Below, one piece after another: positions 46,778 to 58,620 of a stretch of 64,000 nucleotides of DNA. Position numbers and translations under genes: made by a program. Source of the stretch: Holothuria scabra (lineage: Eukaryota > Echinodermata > Holothuroidea > Aspidochirotida > Holothuriidae). The DNA lies in assembly GCA_037179385.1 (NCBI GenBank), contig CM074195.1:13429887-13493886 (forward strand), in the 5' to 3' direction. Within the stretch, counting starts at the first letter, position 1. Every line of letters begins with the position of its first letter. The notes beneath the pieces were generated by a model. That model did not search any database, was not told the DNA's origin, and saw only the letters and a program-made list of their open reading frames with translations.

Positions 46778-48116
46778 CGTGTACAGGGTTGATCCTAGCA
46801 AAAATTGGAAGATCAGACCCTAAAGAAAATATTTTTTATAAATTATGCTCTAGAATGGTGACCCAAGCTCAATGGTAATTCAATATGATTCTTGTGTACA
46901 GTAGGTCACTTTCATTGACCAACCCATGCATGCAAAGGGGGTGATCATGCATATTATACAAGTGTAAATGCACCCTGTGTCAACAAAATAACCAATTTAG
47001 GGTTGATTGACGGATGCTGAGTGTATGCCTCCTAATCTTCTAACCTTGAGATGAATTCCAGCTCAATATGTTCTTCTTCAACCAATTATGATGACTTACG
47101 AGTCCCAACACTAGATAGACTAGCTAAAATCAGTGGCTTGAACATGTAAGACAACTGCTTTATTACAGCCAGCTAGATCTATATGCCATCTTAGAACAAA
47201 TAAAATTTATTTCAACAATTTATACCTTCAGAAACATTTAAATCCCTTAGAGCTGTTGCTTCCACAAAATTATCATACATAACATACACTTTTATACTAT
47301 ACTGCATATCAGGCATGCAAAGTTCATGCACACAGTCTCAGTATGAGTTCATTAAACAAGTTATTATATAATCATCATATCACAATACTAGATTGGCACT
47401 ATCATTAAAACTGATAAATGTGTCAACATACAAGGGCAGAGATGCCTCACTTAAAATTTGTTACTACACCCCCAGGCGACAAGATTCCATTCCGTAATTC
47501 TGAGGAGGCCTTATTTCCCCTTGCTGCAAACATATATACAGAGAAGAAACTCGCGTCTGAGGGAAGCAAGGCTATAAAGGAGGGAACAAATAGCTATTGT
47601 TAAAACAATACACTGCATTCATCCACTCAAAAGCTCAATTCAAAGTTGACACTAAAATTAAAATATCAAAGGTCAGCATGGAGTAATGAATATTTTTGTA
47701 AAGAAGCTATAAAGCAGTCTCTTATATATCTTTGTCATGGAAAGCCTTGTCAACATATGAATCTCTTAGTACAAATTTTTAAACATATTGCTTATCATGT
47801 TTGTGCACTTTTGTGATTAGTGAATGACATTTGATGCTTTTATTTTCAATTTGTGTGTTTTCTTTGTTTCAACTTTATTTAAGATGAATTGTCATTTTAA
47901 ATGACTAAAAACAATACGGTAGAGTTTCATACATCAACAAGCAGGTATGGTACCATATATGTAATGATTTCAGTAATTTACTGCATGAGGTTTGCCAAAA
48001 CAAACAAATATTTTGTAATTCTCTTAATGTGCAATAGTTAGCTTATTTATGGTTGTGCTTTATGCTCCATTTTCAACTTTCATCCCACTCTTGCTCAGTT
48101 AACTTGTCACATCCAC
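46778..48116. other. Stretch without recognised features
   Basis: No exon or element recognised. Confidence 0.3.
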
Positions 48117-48495
48117 GGACTTCCTACACATGGACAGACCATACTGCACGATAGTCTGTCCCTACCGTAAGTGTGAGAAAAAGCACACAAAGATGGCTGT
48201 CTGCTATGATTTTGTGTAAAAGTTTGGACTTGCCCAAGTCAATTTCCAAATTTTGCAAGAAAGTTGAAATATTTTTCAAATATGGCAAGGAAAGGTCAAA
48301 ATCACTTCACATATTTCAGGAATATAATATTGTTTCCCATTCAAGTTCAATTTTTTTTTAAAATACAATAGAGTCGTCAAATCAGACGATTAATACCTTA
48401 ACGGCTGCCATCTTGGTGCGTCTTTTTCATCCATCTATGGCGACAACCTATGGACAGGACCTACATGATACATGCGCTGTCCATGTATATAAGTC
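48117..48495. mobile_element. Foldback-type inverted repeat element
   Basis: GAAAAAGCACACAAAGATGGC (about 48177-48197) pairs imperfectly with GCCATCTTGGTGCGTCTTTTTC (about 48406-48428). Outside these, GGACAGACC/GACAGGACC and CATGGACAG/CTGTCCATG words pair (48130-48165 with 48452-48488). Limits are approximate and the target duplication is unclear. Confidence 0.5.
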
Positions 48496-50972
48496 TATGG
48501 ACACATCACAAGAAATAGCCTAATACAAGGTTTATGCTCCTTAGCCACAGTCATCCCCTCCAGAGAAACTAGGGAGAGAAATTATGGTATCCCCTCAGTA
48601 TTTGAACCCCCACCCGACTTCATAAGACTTAACCTCACCATAAAATATATCTGGCATACACTACTGGAAATATTGTTTGAAAGTGTGACTGCATGTATCT
48701 TATAAAGGGTGGACTAAGGTCAACCTAGATACAAATTAAAGCAAGGTTTTTTTTAAATCACTCCATGTTTTGTGACAATGTTTTTATCACTGAATTTCTC
48801 TTGACTGCACTTACCATTTGAAGTGACAGGGATACCTAGACTTAAGAGGGAAATGCATTCAGCCCAATGTGAATTAGTATCCTTAATATCCATGTATTGT
48901 TCCTTTTTTCATGAAACATTTACCTTTATTATGCAACTGTTTGTTCCACCTAGAAATACTCCTTGGTTTAATGATTTATTCCCACAGAAATCCAACCAAG
49001 TCCCCAAAAGCAGGTCATACATCATTTCAAGTGTTCATTTGGCAACATATCCTGGTGCTATCTACTGTAGATGCAATGTCTCCTTATAATTTGAATGTGT
49101 TGTTTTAACTTGTGATGTAACTACATATGAGGAGATAATCTGGCATAATAACGCTTGATATCCTTGTATCAAAAAATGTTGCTTCTCCTTGCATTTTTCT
49201 TTCTTAAACATTTTGAGGTTTATGGTACCAACCCATTGTAAGGGCAGTTGCAAAAGTAAATTCCGATACAACTGCCAAATCCTCATATTCTTATTTCTCT
49301 TCCAAGTAACCAATATATTAGTACTTCAATAATGGATATATTCAAGAACTAACTAGTTTTTCCCAGTAAATTTCATAATTTAGGAACAGAAATATTGTGA
49401 CATAATTCCCAGGAGCTATTTACAAAACAGGATAGACTTCTATACAAATTAGAGTAAGTTAATTTAAGGGTGAATGCATTCTTCTGTTAAGAAGTGTTTC
49501 AATCTTGCCACTTGCAATTACTGCACCTCTGCTAGGACATACACATATTGTTCAGTCCCTTTTGAATTACTTACAGTATCACAATTATACACATAGCAAC
49601 AACAAACAGTGTCAAATACACTGTTGATGACAGATGTAACACCAACATTGTGAAAATTGCAACCAATCCAGGGTGGCAAAACAAATCAAATAATCTTTCT
49701 TATTAAATTTGACGGAAAGGTGACAGTTGAAGTCTAGTAACAGAATTAGAATTTGATTTAACTTGTCACAAAAAAAAAAAACATGAAAAGATCTAGCATT
49801 GTTATCCCTTGCATAACATACATAAAATGCAGTTTGTATGCAAGCAGTCTGAAGGGAGAATCTTAATTTGTTCACATTGCAGGGTTTGGGAAAGGACACA
49901 TTGTCTTTTTTTTTTAGAATGGGAAGGGGGTGGGGGGACTTTCTTGTCAAGAAGGGGTCTTGCTACCACAACACCTCGTAAGAGGCTTATGACTATTAAT
50001 CGATATAACTTTAATGTTTACTCAAATGGTAGATTAAGTCCACATTTAAAGGTCAACAGAATGTTATTTAAACAGCACAAGAACATCATGTACATGGGAT
50101 GTTTAAGTTCAGTCATTACGGGATATTAGCCTTTAGGGAGATCCGTCATGGCTACCGCAGTTTTTAGGGAAAAACTGTGGTTCCCAATTGTAGTACCCGA
50201 CCACTGGTTCATTACTCCTATTAGCTGCTTCAATGAGCAGCTGATTTGATTACCATTCTGGTACAGTAGAAGCCCAACAACTTTGGGGTTCAAATAACAA
50301 CTTACAACAAATCCTGAAATAAGTGATTGCAAAAAGGGAATCAAATTACTTTAAGTGCACTGAAGGTCTACATCCCCTTTCAGCTTATTCTGAGATAAGG
50401 TGCTATCAAATTTCAACCTCCATGGTCATTTTCAAATGCTTAAATGGGCATATAATTAGTACTGAGAACAGTTCCTGACGAGATTGTTCTAAGGGTATTT
50501 TTTCCAACATGTCCTAGCTGCATACTACACTTACCTAAAATAAATACAAAACTTTCAGTTCCCAGGGTTTCCAGGGTTACTTGCTAGATTGAAAATATAG
50601 ACATTTTGGTGTACAATAACAATCAACAAAACATAGCTTTAAAAGAAGACCCTTGACAAAAAATCTGCAATCTTCACGGATTTCAAAGAGTTAAGTTTTT
50701 CCTGTTTTGGTGAATGGTTTTCATTTCACGGCAATTGGATTTGGAATTTGAAATACTAGCTGAACAAAGGAAGATCTGTCTTTTAGTAGTTCTAGATATA
50801 AAGGTAACTTTAGGGCAACAAGACTGGACTATTCCATTGTACAAAGAAGCTTTAGTCATCCCTGGTACAACAAACAAAGAAGTGGAGATGTATGTTAACC
50901 TACTATTAAAGCATACCTCAAGTCAAAAAATTAAAAAATATATATTTAAGGGCATGCAAAATGAATTCTAAT
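48496..50972. other. Stretch without recognised features
   Basis: No exon or element. A G-rich patch at about 49920-49940 and poly-T/A runs (49771-49782, 49907-49916) are the only marked composition changes. Confidence 0.35.
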
Positions 50973-51407
50973 AGTTCAACTGCCATCTTCATATGACATT
51001 CCTGAGCTGAGATATAAAATGTTGAAGTTTACTCACTGAAAACAAATTTGTTGATTGTGCAGTAATTTGTGACTTTCTTGTTGTACAACTCACGTAACAT
51101 GCTTTGTTTCCCTTAAAAATTAAAAATGTTTTTTATGACCTTTAACACTTCCTGTTTGCTTGCATACCGTGTTGCACAAGGAGGGCTCAATAAATTACAT
51201 CGCTTCATAAGAGTTAGAGTACTATCACACATTGGTAAAAGGTGTAGTAACAGTCAGAAAAACAAAGAAATACAAACATTGTAATTTGAGTAGTACAAGA
51301 ATGACATCACAAATTACTGCGCAATATACCATTTCAAGTTGAGTGAATTAACTTGAACATTTTATATCTCAGCTCAGGAATGTCCTATGAAGATGGGAGT
51401 TGGACTG
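50973..51407. mobile_element. MITE with about 55-bp terminal inverted repeats
   Basis: The left arm (AGTTCAACTGCCATCTTCAT, then GACATTCCTGAGCTGAGATA, TAAAATGTT..) is mirrored at the right end (AACATTTTATATCTCAGCTC, AGGAATGTCCTATGAAGATG, GGAGTTGGACT). Internal CAGTAATTTGTGAC / GTCACAAATTACTG-type words (about 51060, 51306) extend the pairing. About 435 bp, no coding, target duplication not resolved. Confidence 0.8.
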
Positions 51408-51477
51408 TTTGAATGTATTTTTTACGGTCTCTAATATCTTTTTTTAATTTTTTTGGCTTGAGGTACACTTTAAGTCT

Positions 51478-51751
51478 TAAAGGTCAAGAGCAGTCCCCCC
51501 ATGTACTTATTTTGAAGCAACAGCTAAATATATTTTCATTTAAATATAATTTTTACCTTATTTCTCTTCAAAGTATCTTCCACTATCATATTTCATGATT
51601 TCAATATTGCAGAAAAAACCAAACAGTTACTTGAGTAAATTTAACATTTGAAGAGAAAAAAAAATATCACATGACTCTCAACAGCCAATAATGAAACAAG
51701 ACAGTGCGCTATACTGCGCTTCAAGTTGGGGTGACTGCTCTTGCCCTTTAA
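51478..51751. mobile_element. MITE of the TTAAAGGGCAAGAGCAGT family
   Basis: TIRs of about 23 bp: TTAAAGGTCAAGAGCAGTCC at left and GGGGTGACTGCTCTTGCCCTTTAA at right (51728-51751). TTAA or TTA at both ends may be the target. Related ends occur at 33352-33384, 39593-39620 and, weaker, at 21140-21176 and 34995-35235, so this is a multi-copy family. Confidence 0.75.
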
Positions 51752-52319
51752 CTTCAAGTTCTAAATAAATTTTCAACATGTTACATACTATAGCATAATT
51801 ATACTTTATCCAATTCAAACTTTCTTCACGATGCAAGTATGAGAAACTGTTACAATGAATTTTAAAAAGTGGAAAAAGCTGGAGATCTAGAAGAAGAATG
51901 AAGTGGGTGGGGGTGATGGTGGGGGTGGGGGATGGAGGAGCTGTGGAAAGGGGTTTTCAGCAAAAAAATGAGGTGGGGCAATAAGGCAGCATTCACTTCA
52001 AGAAATAAGGTTTTCACAGGAAGAAATTATGTAATTTGTCACTCAAAAGTAATTTGTTGGCACTTATTTTTTCAATAGTAATTTAACTTCTGCATGCAAA
52101 CAATCCTGTTCTGAGGAGGTAAAGCTACTGCCAGAGTCAAATGATTAGTCTGAATGGTTTTCTAAAATCTATTTTTTTTTCACATGCTATATGACCGCAC
52201 TTGAAATTGTAACATTTTCCTGCTAACTACTTGAAAAGGTCTTACATTGTTTGCACTCTAGGGAGCTGTTACAGGTCTTGAGTTTGAATGTAGTTGTAAT
52301 GTTGTAATGTAGTTAGTTG
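51752..52319. other. Non-coding stretch with G-rich tract
   Basis: A G-rich run at about 51904-51935 (GTGGGTGGGGGTGATGGTGG followed by GGGTGGGGGATGG) fits the G-quadruplex pattern. Nothing else recognised. Confidence 0.4.
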
Positions 52320-52565
52320 TTAGTTTTACGGCCCAGTTTCCAACCTATTGGTTCAAGTCGAGCCAACCATAGTCTTTTTCCAGTTGTGTCTCACTGGCCT
52401 GTTTTCTCTACTCCATTACTTATGCGGAGCATCACTCACAATGGCAGTAGGTTCCATTTTTAGAGTCTTTGGTATGACTCGACCTGGGAATCAAACCCGG
52501 GCCTTAAGTGAGAGGTGGATGCGGACCAAACACGCAGTCTTTGAAGTGAGTAATGTGAGCTGACT
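52320..52565 (-). mobile_element. tRNA-derived SINE copy
   Basis: Minus-strand SINE. The complement of 52483-52500 reads CCGGGTTTGATTCCCAGG, close to the pol III B box GGTTCGANTCC. The tail (GCCATTGTG..GCTC.GCATAAG, then ATGGAGTAGAG) is shared with the other copies. The repeat at 52597-52840 begins about 30 bp to its right. Confidence 0.7.
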
Positions 52566-52596
52566 ATGGATGTACATCATGTCTGTGTTAAATTTC

Positions 52597-52840
52597 AATG
52601 CTACCCAGAAGAGTAGTTTCTATGGTTTTAAAAACTGCGTTTAAATTGATTATGCAATCAAAGTGTGACTTCAACTTCCTGTTTAATTAATGTTAGCAGT
52701 ATGGTGAACAGCACATGAGGTATGGGTGGGATCCTTCAAATCTGGCTTATTTGTGGCACACTGTCATCTAATTGAAAATGGAACATGCAGCAGATTATCT
52801 GCAGTGGGTCTGCATAGCTCACTGTGAACACAGCAGCCCT
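52597..52840. repeat. Dispersed repeat related to left part of hAT MITE at 18919
   Basis: Shares about 240 bp with 18935-19158: AATGCTACCCAGAA.AG.AG, TTTCTATGGTTTTAAAAACT, GTTAGCAGTATGGTGAACAG, CAGATTATCTGCAGTGGGTC, AGCTCACTGTGAAC. The CAGTGTTGTAA terminus is missing here, and the copy ends where the nested hAT-like end begins in the 18.9-kb copy. Confidence 0.8.
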
Positions 52841-53360
52841 GCATGACCTCACTGAATGGGACCCAGGAGTAAATGTCCTGTTTTCATCTCTAAATATGTT
52901 CACAATAAATGTGCAAAGAAATCACTTTGCCGGATGAAAAGATTGATGCCCGCTCCCCCACCATGTTGCTTCATGATTTAACTACTGAGTTTTTTACTAC
53001 TACTGTAGTATGTTTGACTGTACTTCTTCACAGTCAGAAGATTGGAACACTCTGACCTAAAGCTCAGAAAAATGAAAAGTTCCACTTAGCACAAAATGGT
53101 CATATGGCAGGTAGGCCTACAGTATGCAATGAAAACTATAGAAGCAAATGTGCATTTTTCTTGAACTCCATAAGAAAAGGAAATTTTTCATATATAGACA
53201 TACAATGGAATTGGATATTCAACTGAGGTAATACTTACTTTCAAGCCTAGCTTGAAAGGAGCTTGCCTCACCCTTCTTGGTACAGTAACTGGCATCAATG
53301 CCTAGCATGAAACAAGGATGCCTCCCCTACTAGGTATATAATGATAGCCATCAAAGGCTA
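52841..53360. repeat. Degenerate tandem segment left of MITE copy b
   Basis: 53240-53360 contains diverged units of GGCATCAA.G.CTAGCATGAA ACAAGGATGCCTCCCCT that also occur right of MITE copy c (57148-57310). The MITE therefore lies in, or was duplicated with, a locus-specific tandem repeat. 52841-53239 holds nothing I recognise. Confidence 0.5.
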
Positions 53361-53523
53361 CAATCCTCGACAAAAATACATGGGACAAACCCCGCTCCCC
53401 GTATCAGTGTTGAAGTTTCAGGACGCCTTGGACTACCGCAACATTGAATGGGGGAGTGGGGGGATTGTGTGCCGTTCATTGCTTGTTTTGCTTGTTTTGT
53501 CCCATCATTTTTGTCGAGGATTG
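53361..53523 (+). mobile_element. 163-bp MITE with TA target duplication, copy b
   Basis: Well-preserved copy. TIRs CAATCCTCGACAAAAAT / ATTTTTGTCGAGGATTG extend through ATGGGACAAA, with TA on both sides. It lies in the same orientation as copy c at 56984-57145. No coding. Confidence 0.9.
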
Positions 53524-54357
53524 TAGGAAGCCTGTACAAATGTATATGAAGAAGTTTTCGGTCTTGGGCAACGTAATGGCAGTTGGTGAATAAAAGTTGT
53601 GTGCTTTGAAAGGAGTGATTCGATGACAAACGTCACGGTGCAAGCATTATGAAGAACAATTGCTGCATGAAAAGATAATAAAAGCGGCTTTAAAATATTT
53701 CACGGGGAAGAAATGTAACTTATTACACATTACAGACTTCTGTCCATATTTGGTCTTTCTAGTTAGGACCGGGAAGTGATCAAAATAAGGTACCCATGGG
53801 TGGTTATACGTCTTTAATTTTGTCCTTAACCTATTCAGAAGACCCGTTGTTGCTGGGTACCGAATGGGAGAGGGGTCGCTTTCAAGCGAGAAATATTTCT
53901 TGGGGAGGGGGCAGATCACAACAACCTTCAGGGGAGGGGGAGAACAGATATTCTAGATAAATTACAGGACAAATGCGGCGTTTAAAAATTTTTGAAACCG
54001 AACTCCTGCAGAAAGCTCCGAAAGTGGGTTTTTTAACGCTTAATTTATTCATTACCCCGATGTAGAACTCACCACTGCTCCCTATTACTAAGAATATTTA
54101 ATTAGCGCCACGGTTTACCGTTAACCTCACCACGATTAACCATTGACCTCCACACTATTTCAATGACTGTCGAGGGTTAATCGTGCGAATAGAAGATCTC
54201 TCTATTTATAGGAAACTTTCACTGTGCAAAAATGGTTAATCGTTTCAATTTCGAAAAATCTTTACGCTAATTGTCACGTTCACTACCCCTAATGCTTACA
54301 TATAATTTCGTCTTTAACCAGATTGTAGTTTGAAACATCATTCAATGTTTATTTATG
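53524..54357. other. Left part of a 3.5-kb insert between two MITE copies
   Basis: Begins GGAAGCCTGTACAAA just right of MITE copy b. The reverse complement of this word occurs just left of MITE copy c (about 56967-56981). The sequence is CpG-richer than the surroundings, with no transposase. Short ORFs, including a 90-codon minus-strand one at 53647-53919, show no recognisable domain. Confidence 0.5.
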
Positions 54358-56620
54358 CGAAACCAGAATGCCAGAATGCATTGAGGTTTCGATGATACAT
54401 ACATGCTCTTTTCAATAAAAATGCTACATTTCTTGTAACAACTGGTGACCCAAAGTGACCTTCTCTTTTCAATAAAATGCTACATTTCTTGTAACAACTG
54501 GTGACCCAAAGTGACCTTTGACTCCACCGGTAAGTAACTGGTTTTTCTTTTAACCAAAACATTTCTATAGTCAAAAAGCCAAATTTCATACTATGACTTA
54601 AGATATTCTGCAAACAAGGTTTTCAGAGTTTGATGCCAGGTGATACCAGATGACCATTGACCTCCAACAAAAACAACAGGTACAGTACTTTCAACTCACC
54701 ATACTGTAACACATCCACATACTTATTAGGAAATCCATCCATTCCTACCTTGAGATATCCCATTTTCACAAGGTTTTCAAAGTTTGACTGATCATGACCC
54801 TTGATGTCCTTTCACCTCCACAAAAAAAACCTTATACAGACCATCTTCTCACCATAACTCATCCACACACTAATTATGAAATCCATCCATGTTTTGTACC
54901 TTGAGCTCTCCTAAACAAGGTTTTCTGAGTTTGACCCCCTAAGACCCCAAATGACCTTTGACCTCTGCCAAAATCAATAGGGTTCTTCCTTACATCATAA
55001 TGCATCAACATATCAAGTTTGAAATCAGTCCAAGCTTCCTACCTTGAGACATTGTGTTAAAAAGGTTTCCAGGATTTGTCCCTTCTGACCTCAAATGACC
55101 TTTGACCTCCACCAAAATATATAGGATTTTTCTTTACATCATAACGCATCAACATATCAAGTTTAAAATGAATCCAACTTTCCTACCATGATGTTTCACA
55201 TAAACAAGGATTTCAGGGTTTGACCCCGTGTGGCCCCAAATGACCTTTGATCTCCACCAAAATTTATTGGGTTTTTCATTACATCATAATGCATCAACAT
55301 ATCAAGTTTGAAATGAATCAAAGTTTCCTACCTTGAGATATAGTGTTAACCAGGATTTCGGGGTTTGATCCCACGTGACCCCAAATGACCTTTGACCTTC
55401 ACGAAAATATATGGAGTACTTTCTTACATCATAACGCATCAACATATCCAGTTTGAAATTAATCAAAGTTTTCTACCATGAGATATCATGTAAACAAGGA
55501 TTTTGGGGTTTGACCCCATGTGACCCCAAATGACCTTTGACCTCCGCCAAAATTTATAGGGTTTTTCCTTAAATCATAATGCATCAACATATCAAGTTGA
55601 AATTAATCCAAGTTTCCTCCATGAGATATCCTGTAAACAAGGATTTCGGGGTTTGACCCCATGTGACCCCAAATGACCTTTGACCTCCACGAAAATAAAT
55701 CGGGTTCTTCCTTACATCATAACGCATCAACATATCAAGTTTGAAATTAATCCAAGTTTTCTACCATGAGATATCGTGTAAACAAGGACTTTGGGGTTTG
55801 ACCCCATGTTACCCCAAATGACCTTTGACCTCCGCCGAAATCTATTCGATTTTTTCCTTACATCATAACACATCAACATATCAAGTTTGAAATTAATCAA
55901 AGTGTCCTACCTTGAGATATAGTGTAAACCAGGATTTCAGGGTTTGACCCCATGTGACCCCAAATGACCTTTGACCTCCACGAAAATAAATCACGTTCTT
56001 TCTTACATCATAAGGCATCAACATATCAAGTTTGAAATTAATCCAAGTTTCCTACCATGAGATATAGTGTAAACAAAGATTTTGGGGTTTGACCCCATGT
56101 GACCCCAAATGACCTTTGACCTCCACGAAAATAAATCAGGTTCTTTCTTACATCATAAGGCATCAACATATCAAGTTTGAAATTAATCCAAGTTTTCTAC
56201 CATGAGATATAGTGTAAACAAAGATTTTGGGGTTTGACCCCATGTGACCCCAAATGACCTTTGACCTCCACCAAAATAAATCGGGTTCTTCCTGACATCA
56301 TAACGCATCAACATATCAAGTTTGAAATTAATCCAAGTTTTCTATCTTGAGATATTGTGTAAACAAGGATTTTGGTTTTTGACCCCCTGTGACCCCAGAT
56401 GACCTTTGACCTCAACCAAAATACATAGGATTCTTCCTCTCAGTACGGGGTATCTGTGTACCAAGTTTGAGAACTGTCAGATCTTCCCTTCTCAAGATAT
56501 CATGTAAACAAGCAAAGTGTCACAAACACACACACATACACACACATACACACGCACACGCACACATACATACACACACGCCATCATGAATGCATAGGTT
56601 TCTCTTTTCATCGAAACCAA
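54358..56620 (+). mobile_element. Helentron/HINE-like element with 145-bp tandem core (H5)
   Basis: Same subfamily as H3: 5' end AACCAGAATGCCAGAATGC, subterminal GGTTTCGATGA (54385-54395), and 3' TCATCGAAACC (56608-56618) in a GGTTTC/GAAACC hairpin, preceded by a (CA)n tract at 56524-56578. The core has about 14 units, most with TGACCTTTGACCT. The left part has a local duplication of about 55 bp (TGCTACATTTCTTGTAACAA CTGGTGACCCAAAGTGACCT at 54421 and 54477). No coding. It is nested inside the larger MITE-flanked segment. Confidence 0.75.
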
Positions 56621-56983
56621 AAAGAGAGAATTTTGTGGTTAACCGTTGGGGATATCGTGAATATGTTACCCCTAACACGAAAAATAAGATGGAAAAAATT
56701 CTTAGTGTTTTTTCCCCATTACAGTTCATGAAATTTTTAAAGTAAATTAAATCTCTCACCACCCAGAGTACTAATTCCCCTTCCCCTTCCTCGTATGAGC
56801 TACTTCAGGAAGACAAATCTTTATTCGAGCGCCCAGCGCTAGTCTGACACGCCAGTATACTGGTCGGACAAATTCAACTTTTACTACTTTCCTATAGCTT
56901 AAAAAATAAAAAAGCAACCTACTCGTTTCAGAGCATTTAAAACAAAAATTTGGAAATTGCTATACCTTTGTACAGGCTTCCGA

Positions 56984-57145
56984 CAATCCTCGACAAAAAT
57001 ACATGGGACAAACCTCGTTCTCCGTATCAGTGTTGAAATTTCAGGATGCCTTGGACTACCGTAACATTGAATGGGGAGTGGGGGGATTGTGTGCCGTTCA
57101 TTGCTGGTTTTGCTTGTTTTGTCCCATCATTTTTGTCGAGGATTG
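56984..57145 (+). mobile_element. 163-bp MITE family, copy c
   Basis: Direct copy of 53361-53523 with about ten differences. Right flank TA; left flank changed to GA. It forms the right boundary of the MITE-flanked 3.8-kb structure. Confidence 0.85.
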
Positions 57146-57329
57146 TAGCTTGAAACAAGCATTTCTTCACCTCTACAGTACGTACAGTAACTGGCATCAA
57201 AGTCTGGCATGAAACAGGTTCATATGCCTCCCCTTCAGGTGAAATAATTGCCATCAAATCTGGCCTTGAAACAAGCATGCCTTCCCTTATAGGGACAGCG
57301 ATAGGAAACATAGGTTAGGTTGGATGAAG

Positions 57330-57545
57330 TTTCACAGCCCAGTTTCTAACCAGTTAGTTCAAGTTGAGATGGCAACAGGCTTTTTTGCAGCTATGTCTGT
57401 CGGGCTTATTTTCTGACTCCATTGCTTATGCTGAACACCAAGCACAATGGCAGTGGGTTCCAATTTTAAAGTCTTGGGAAAGACCTGGCCAGGGACTCCA
57501 ACTCCCCACCTCCTGACTGCAAGTCTGATGCTAGCTAGTCAATGG
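57330..57545 (-). mobile_element. tRNA-derived SINE copy
   Basis: Minus-strand copy. The complement contains GGAGTTGGAGTCCCTGGCCAGG at the B-box position and GCCATTGTGCTTGGTGTTCAGC ATAAGCAATGGAGTC in the tail, matching the copies at 52320, 59930 and 63825. Confidence 0.65.
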
Positions 57546-58369
57546 GAAACACAGGAAACTGTGATCATGACTCTTTGCAATCAATTTTGGTTCTTGATAA
57601 ATATTGTCAATTAACCTCTTTTCCTTTGGTACAGGAAAATTAGAGAAATACAGTTTCACTCTCTACCCATTGGAAAAAAGCAACCCATATTGCAGAGATC
57701 CGACACGAGTCCATATAATTATTCACAGTAACAGGGAGGCCATGTTTCTCAAAAACAAAATGAGCTTCTCTGAAAAATATTAATAATGGTTCTCTGCTCA
57801 GAGCTGAAGTTGTATGTCAAGTGGCATGGACTGTCTCAGCTATCGCTCATTACAAAATCTCACATTGTACAATATGATTTGCAGAAGAGTAAACTATACA
57901 CTTGTCCCTTGGTAAATAGTTGAAACTGGAGCTTGAGCAGTTGAAGTGGAAATTCTTTAAAAGCTTGGCCAGTGTTATGAAGCAAAGTATAATATTTTGA
58001 TCAGTGTGTTCATTTTGGAGACCTTCATAGCATGTTAAACACTTCATGAATCATATGACTTGCAATTACAGTACATAGTTATTGTGTTTGACTTTGAAGG
58101 GATTTTCCAGAGACAAAATTCATTGACCTGAAATTTTCAGAAAATATGTCTCCCTCAGTAGGTGAAAACCGTACCTCAGTAGCATGATAAAGCATTCAGA
58201 AGATACTAATTTTCAAAGTGATACAATTTTTCTTGGGAGATAGTGCATTATGGGATTTTTTATGTCATTGAAGCACATTAATTTGATATTATTGTATATT
58301 CACTTTATAATTTTATTGTCACTACAGGGAGGGAATACTGTAGTAAGCAATACTGTTTGCTGTACTGTG
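57546..58369. other. Stretch without recognised features
   Basis: No exon or element recognised. Confidence 0.3.
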
Positions 58370-58620
58370 CATACAGAGTAGGGTTATGTTGTATCTACAA
58401 GAAAAGATTTTCAGACATTTCAACAGTACCAAATGTCAAGGGCAAGCAGGATGTTCAGTTCTAAAGAAAAACAAAAGGAATCTGAGGCAATGTGTTCATA
58501 CTGACTTTCATACCAACTTTTTGTGGCTTTGTTGAAAAAAAAGAGATATTTTTTGACATACCAATCTTTAAAGTGAGATGCCCAGAGTAAGGAAAATTGT
58601 ACTGCAACAAAGTTTTCAAG
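58370..58620. repeat. Dispersed repeat, paralogue of 62500-63120 (empty hAT site)
   Basis: Similar to 62500-62648 joined to 63035-63120: GGGTTATGTTGTATCTACAA, CAAATGTCAAGGGCAAGCAGG, GTGGCTTTGTTGAAA.., AGAGATATTTTTTGACAT. It reads straight through GTGGCTTTG|TTGAAA, where the other copy carries a hAT element, and so represents the pre-insertion state. Confidence 0.75.

Noticed and set aside
53351..53629. 92-codon minus-strand ORF
   Set aside because: Largely a translation of the 163-bp MITE, recurring with the other copies.
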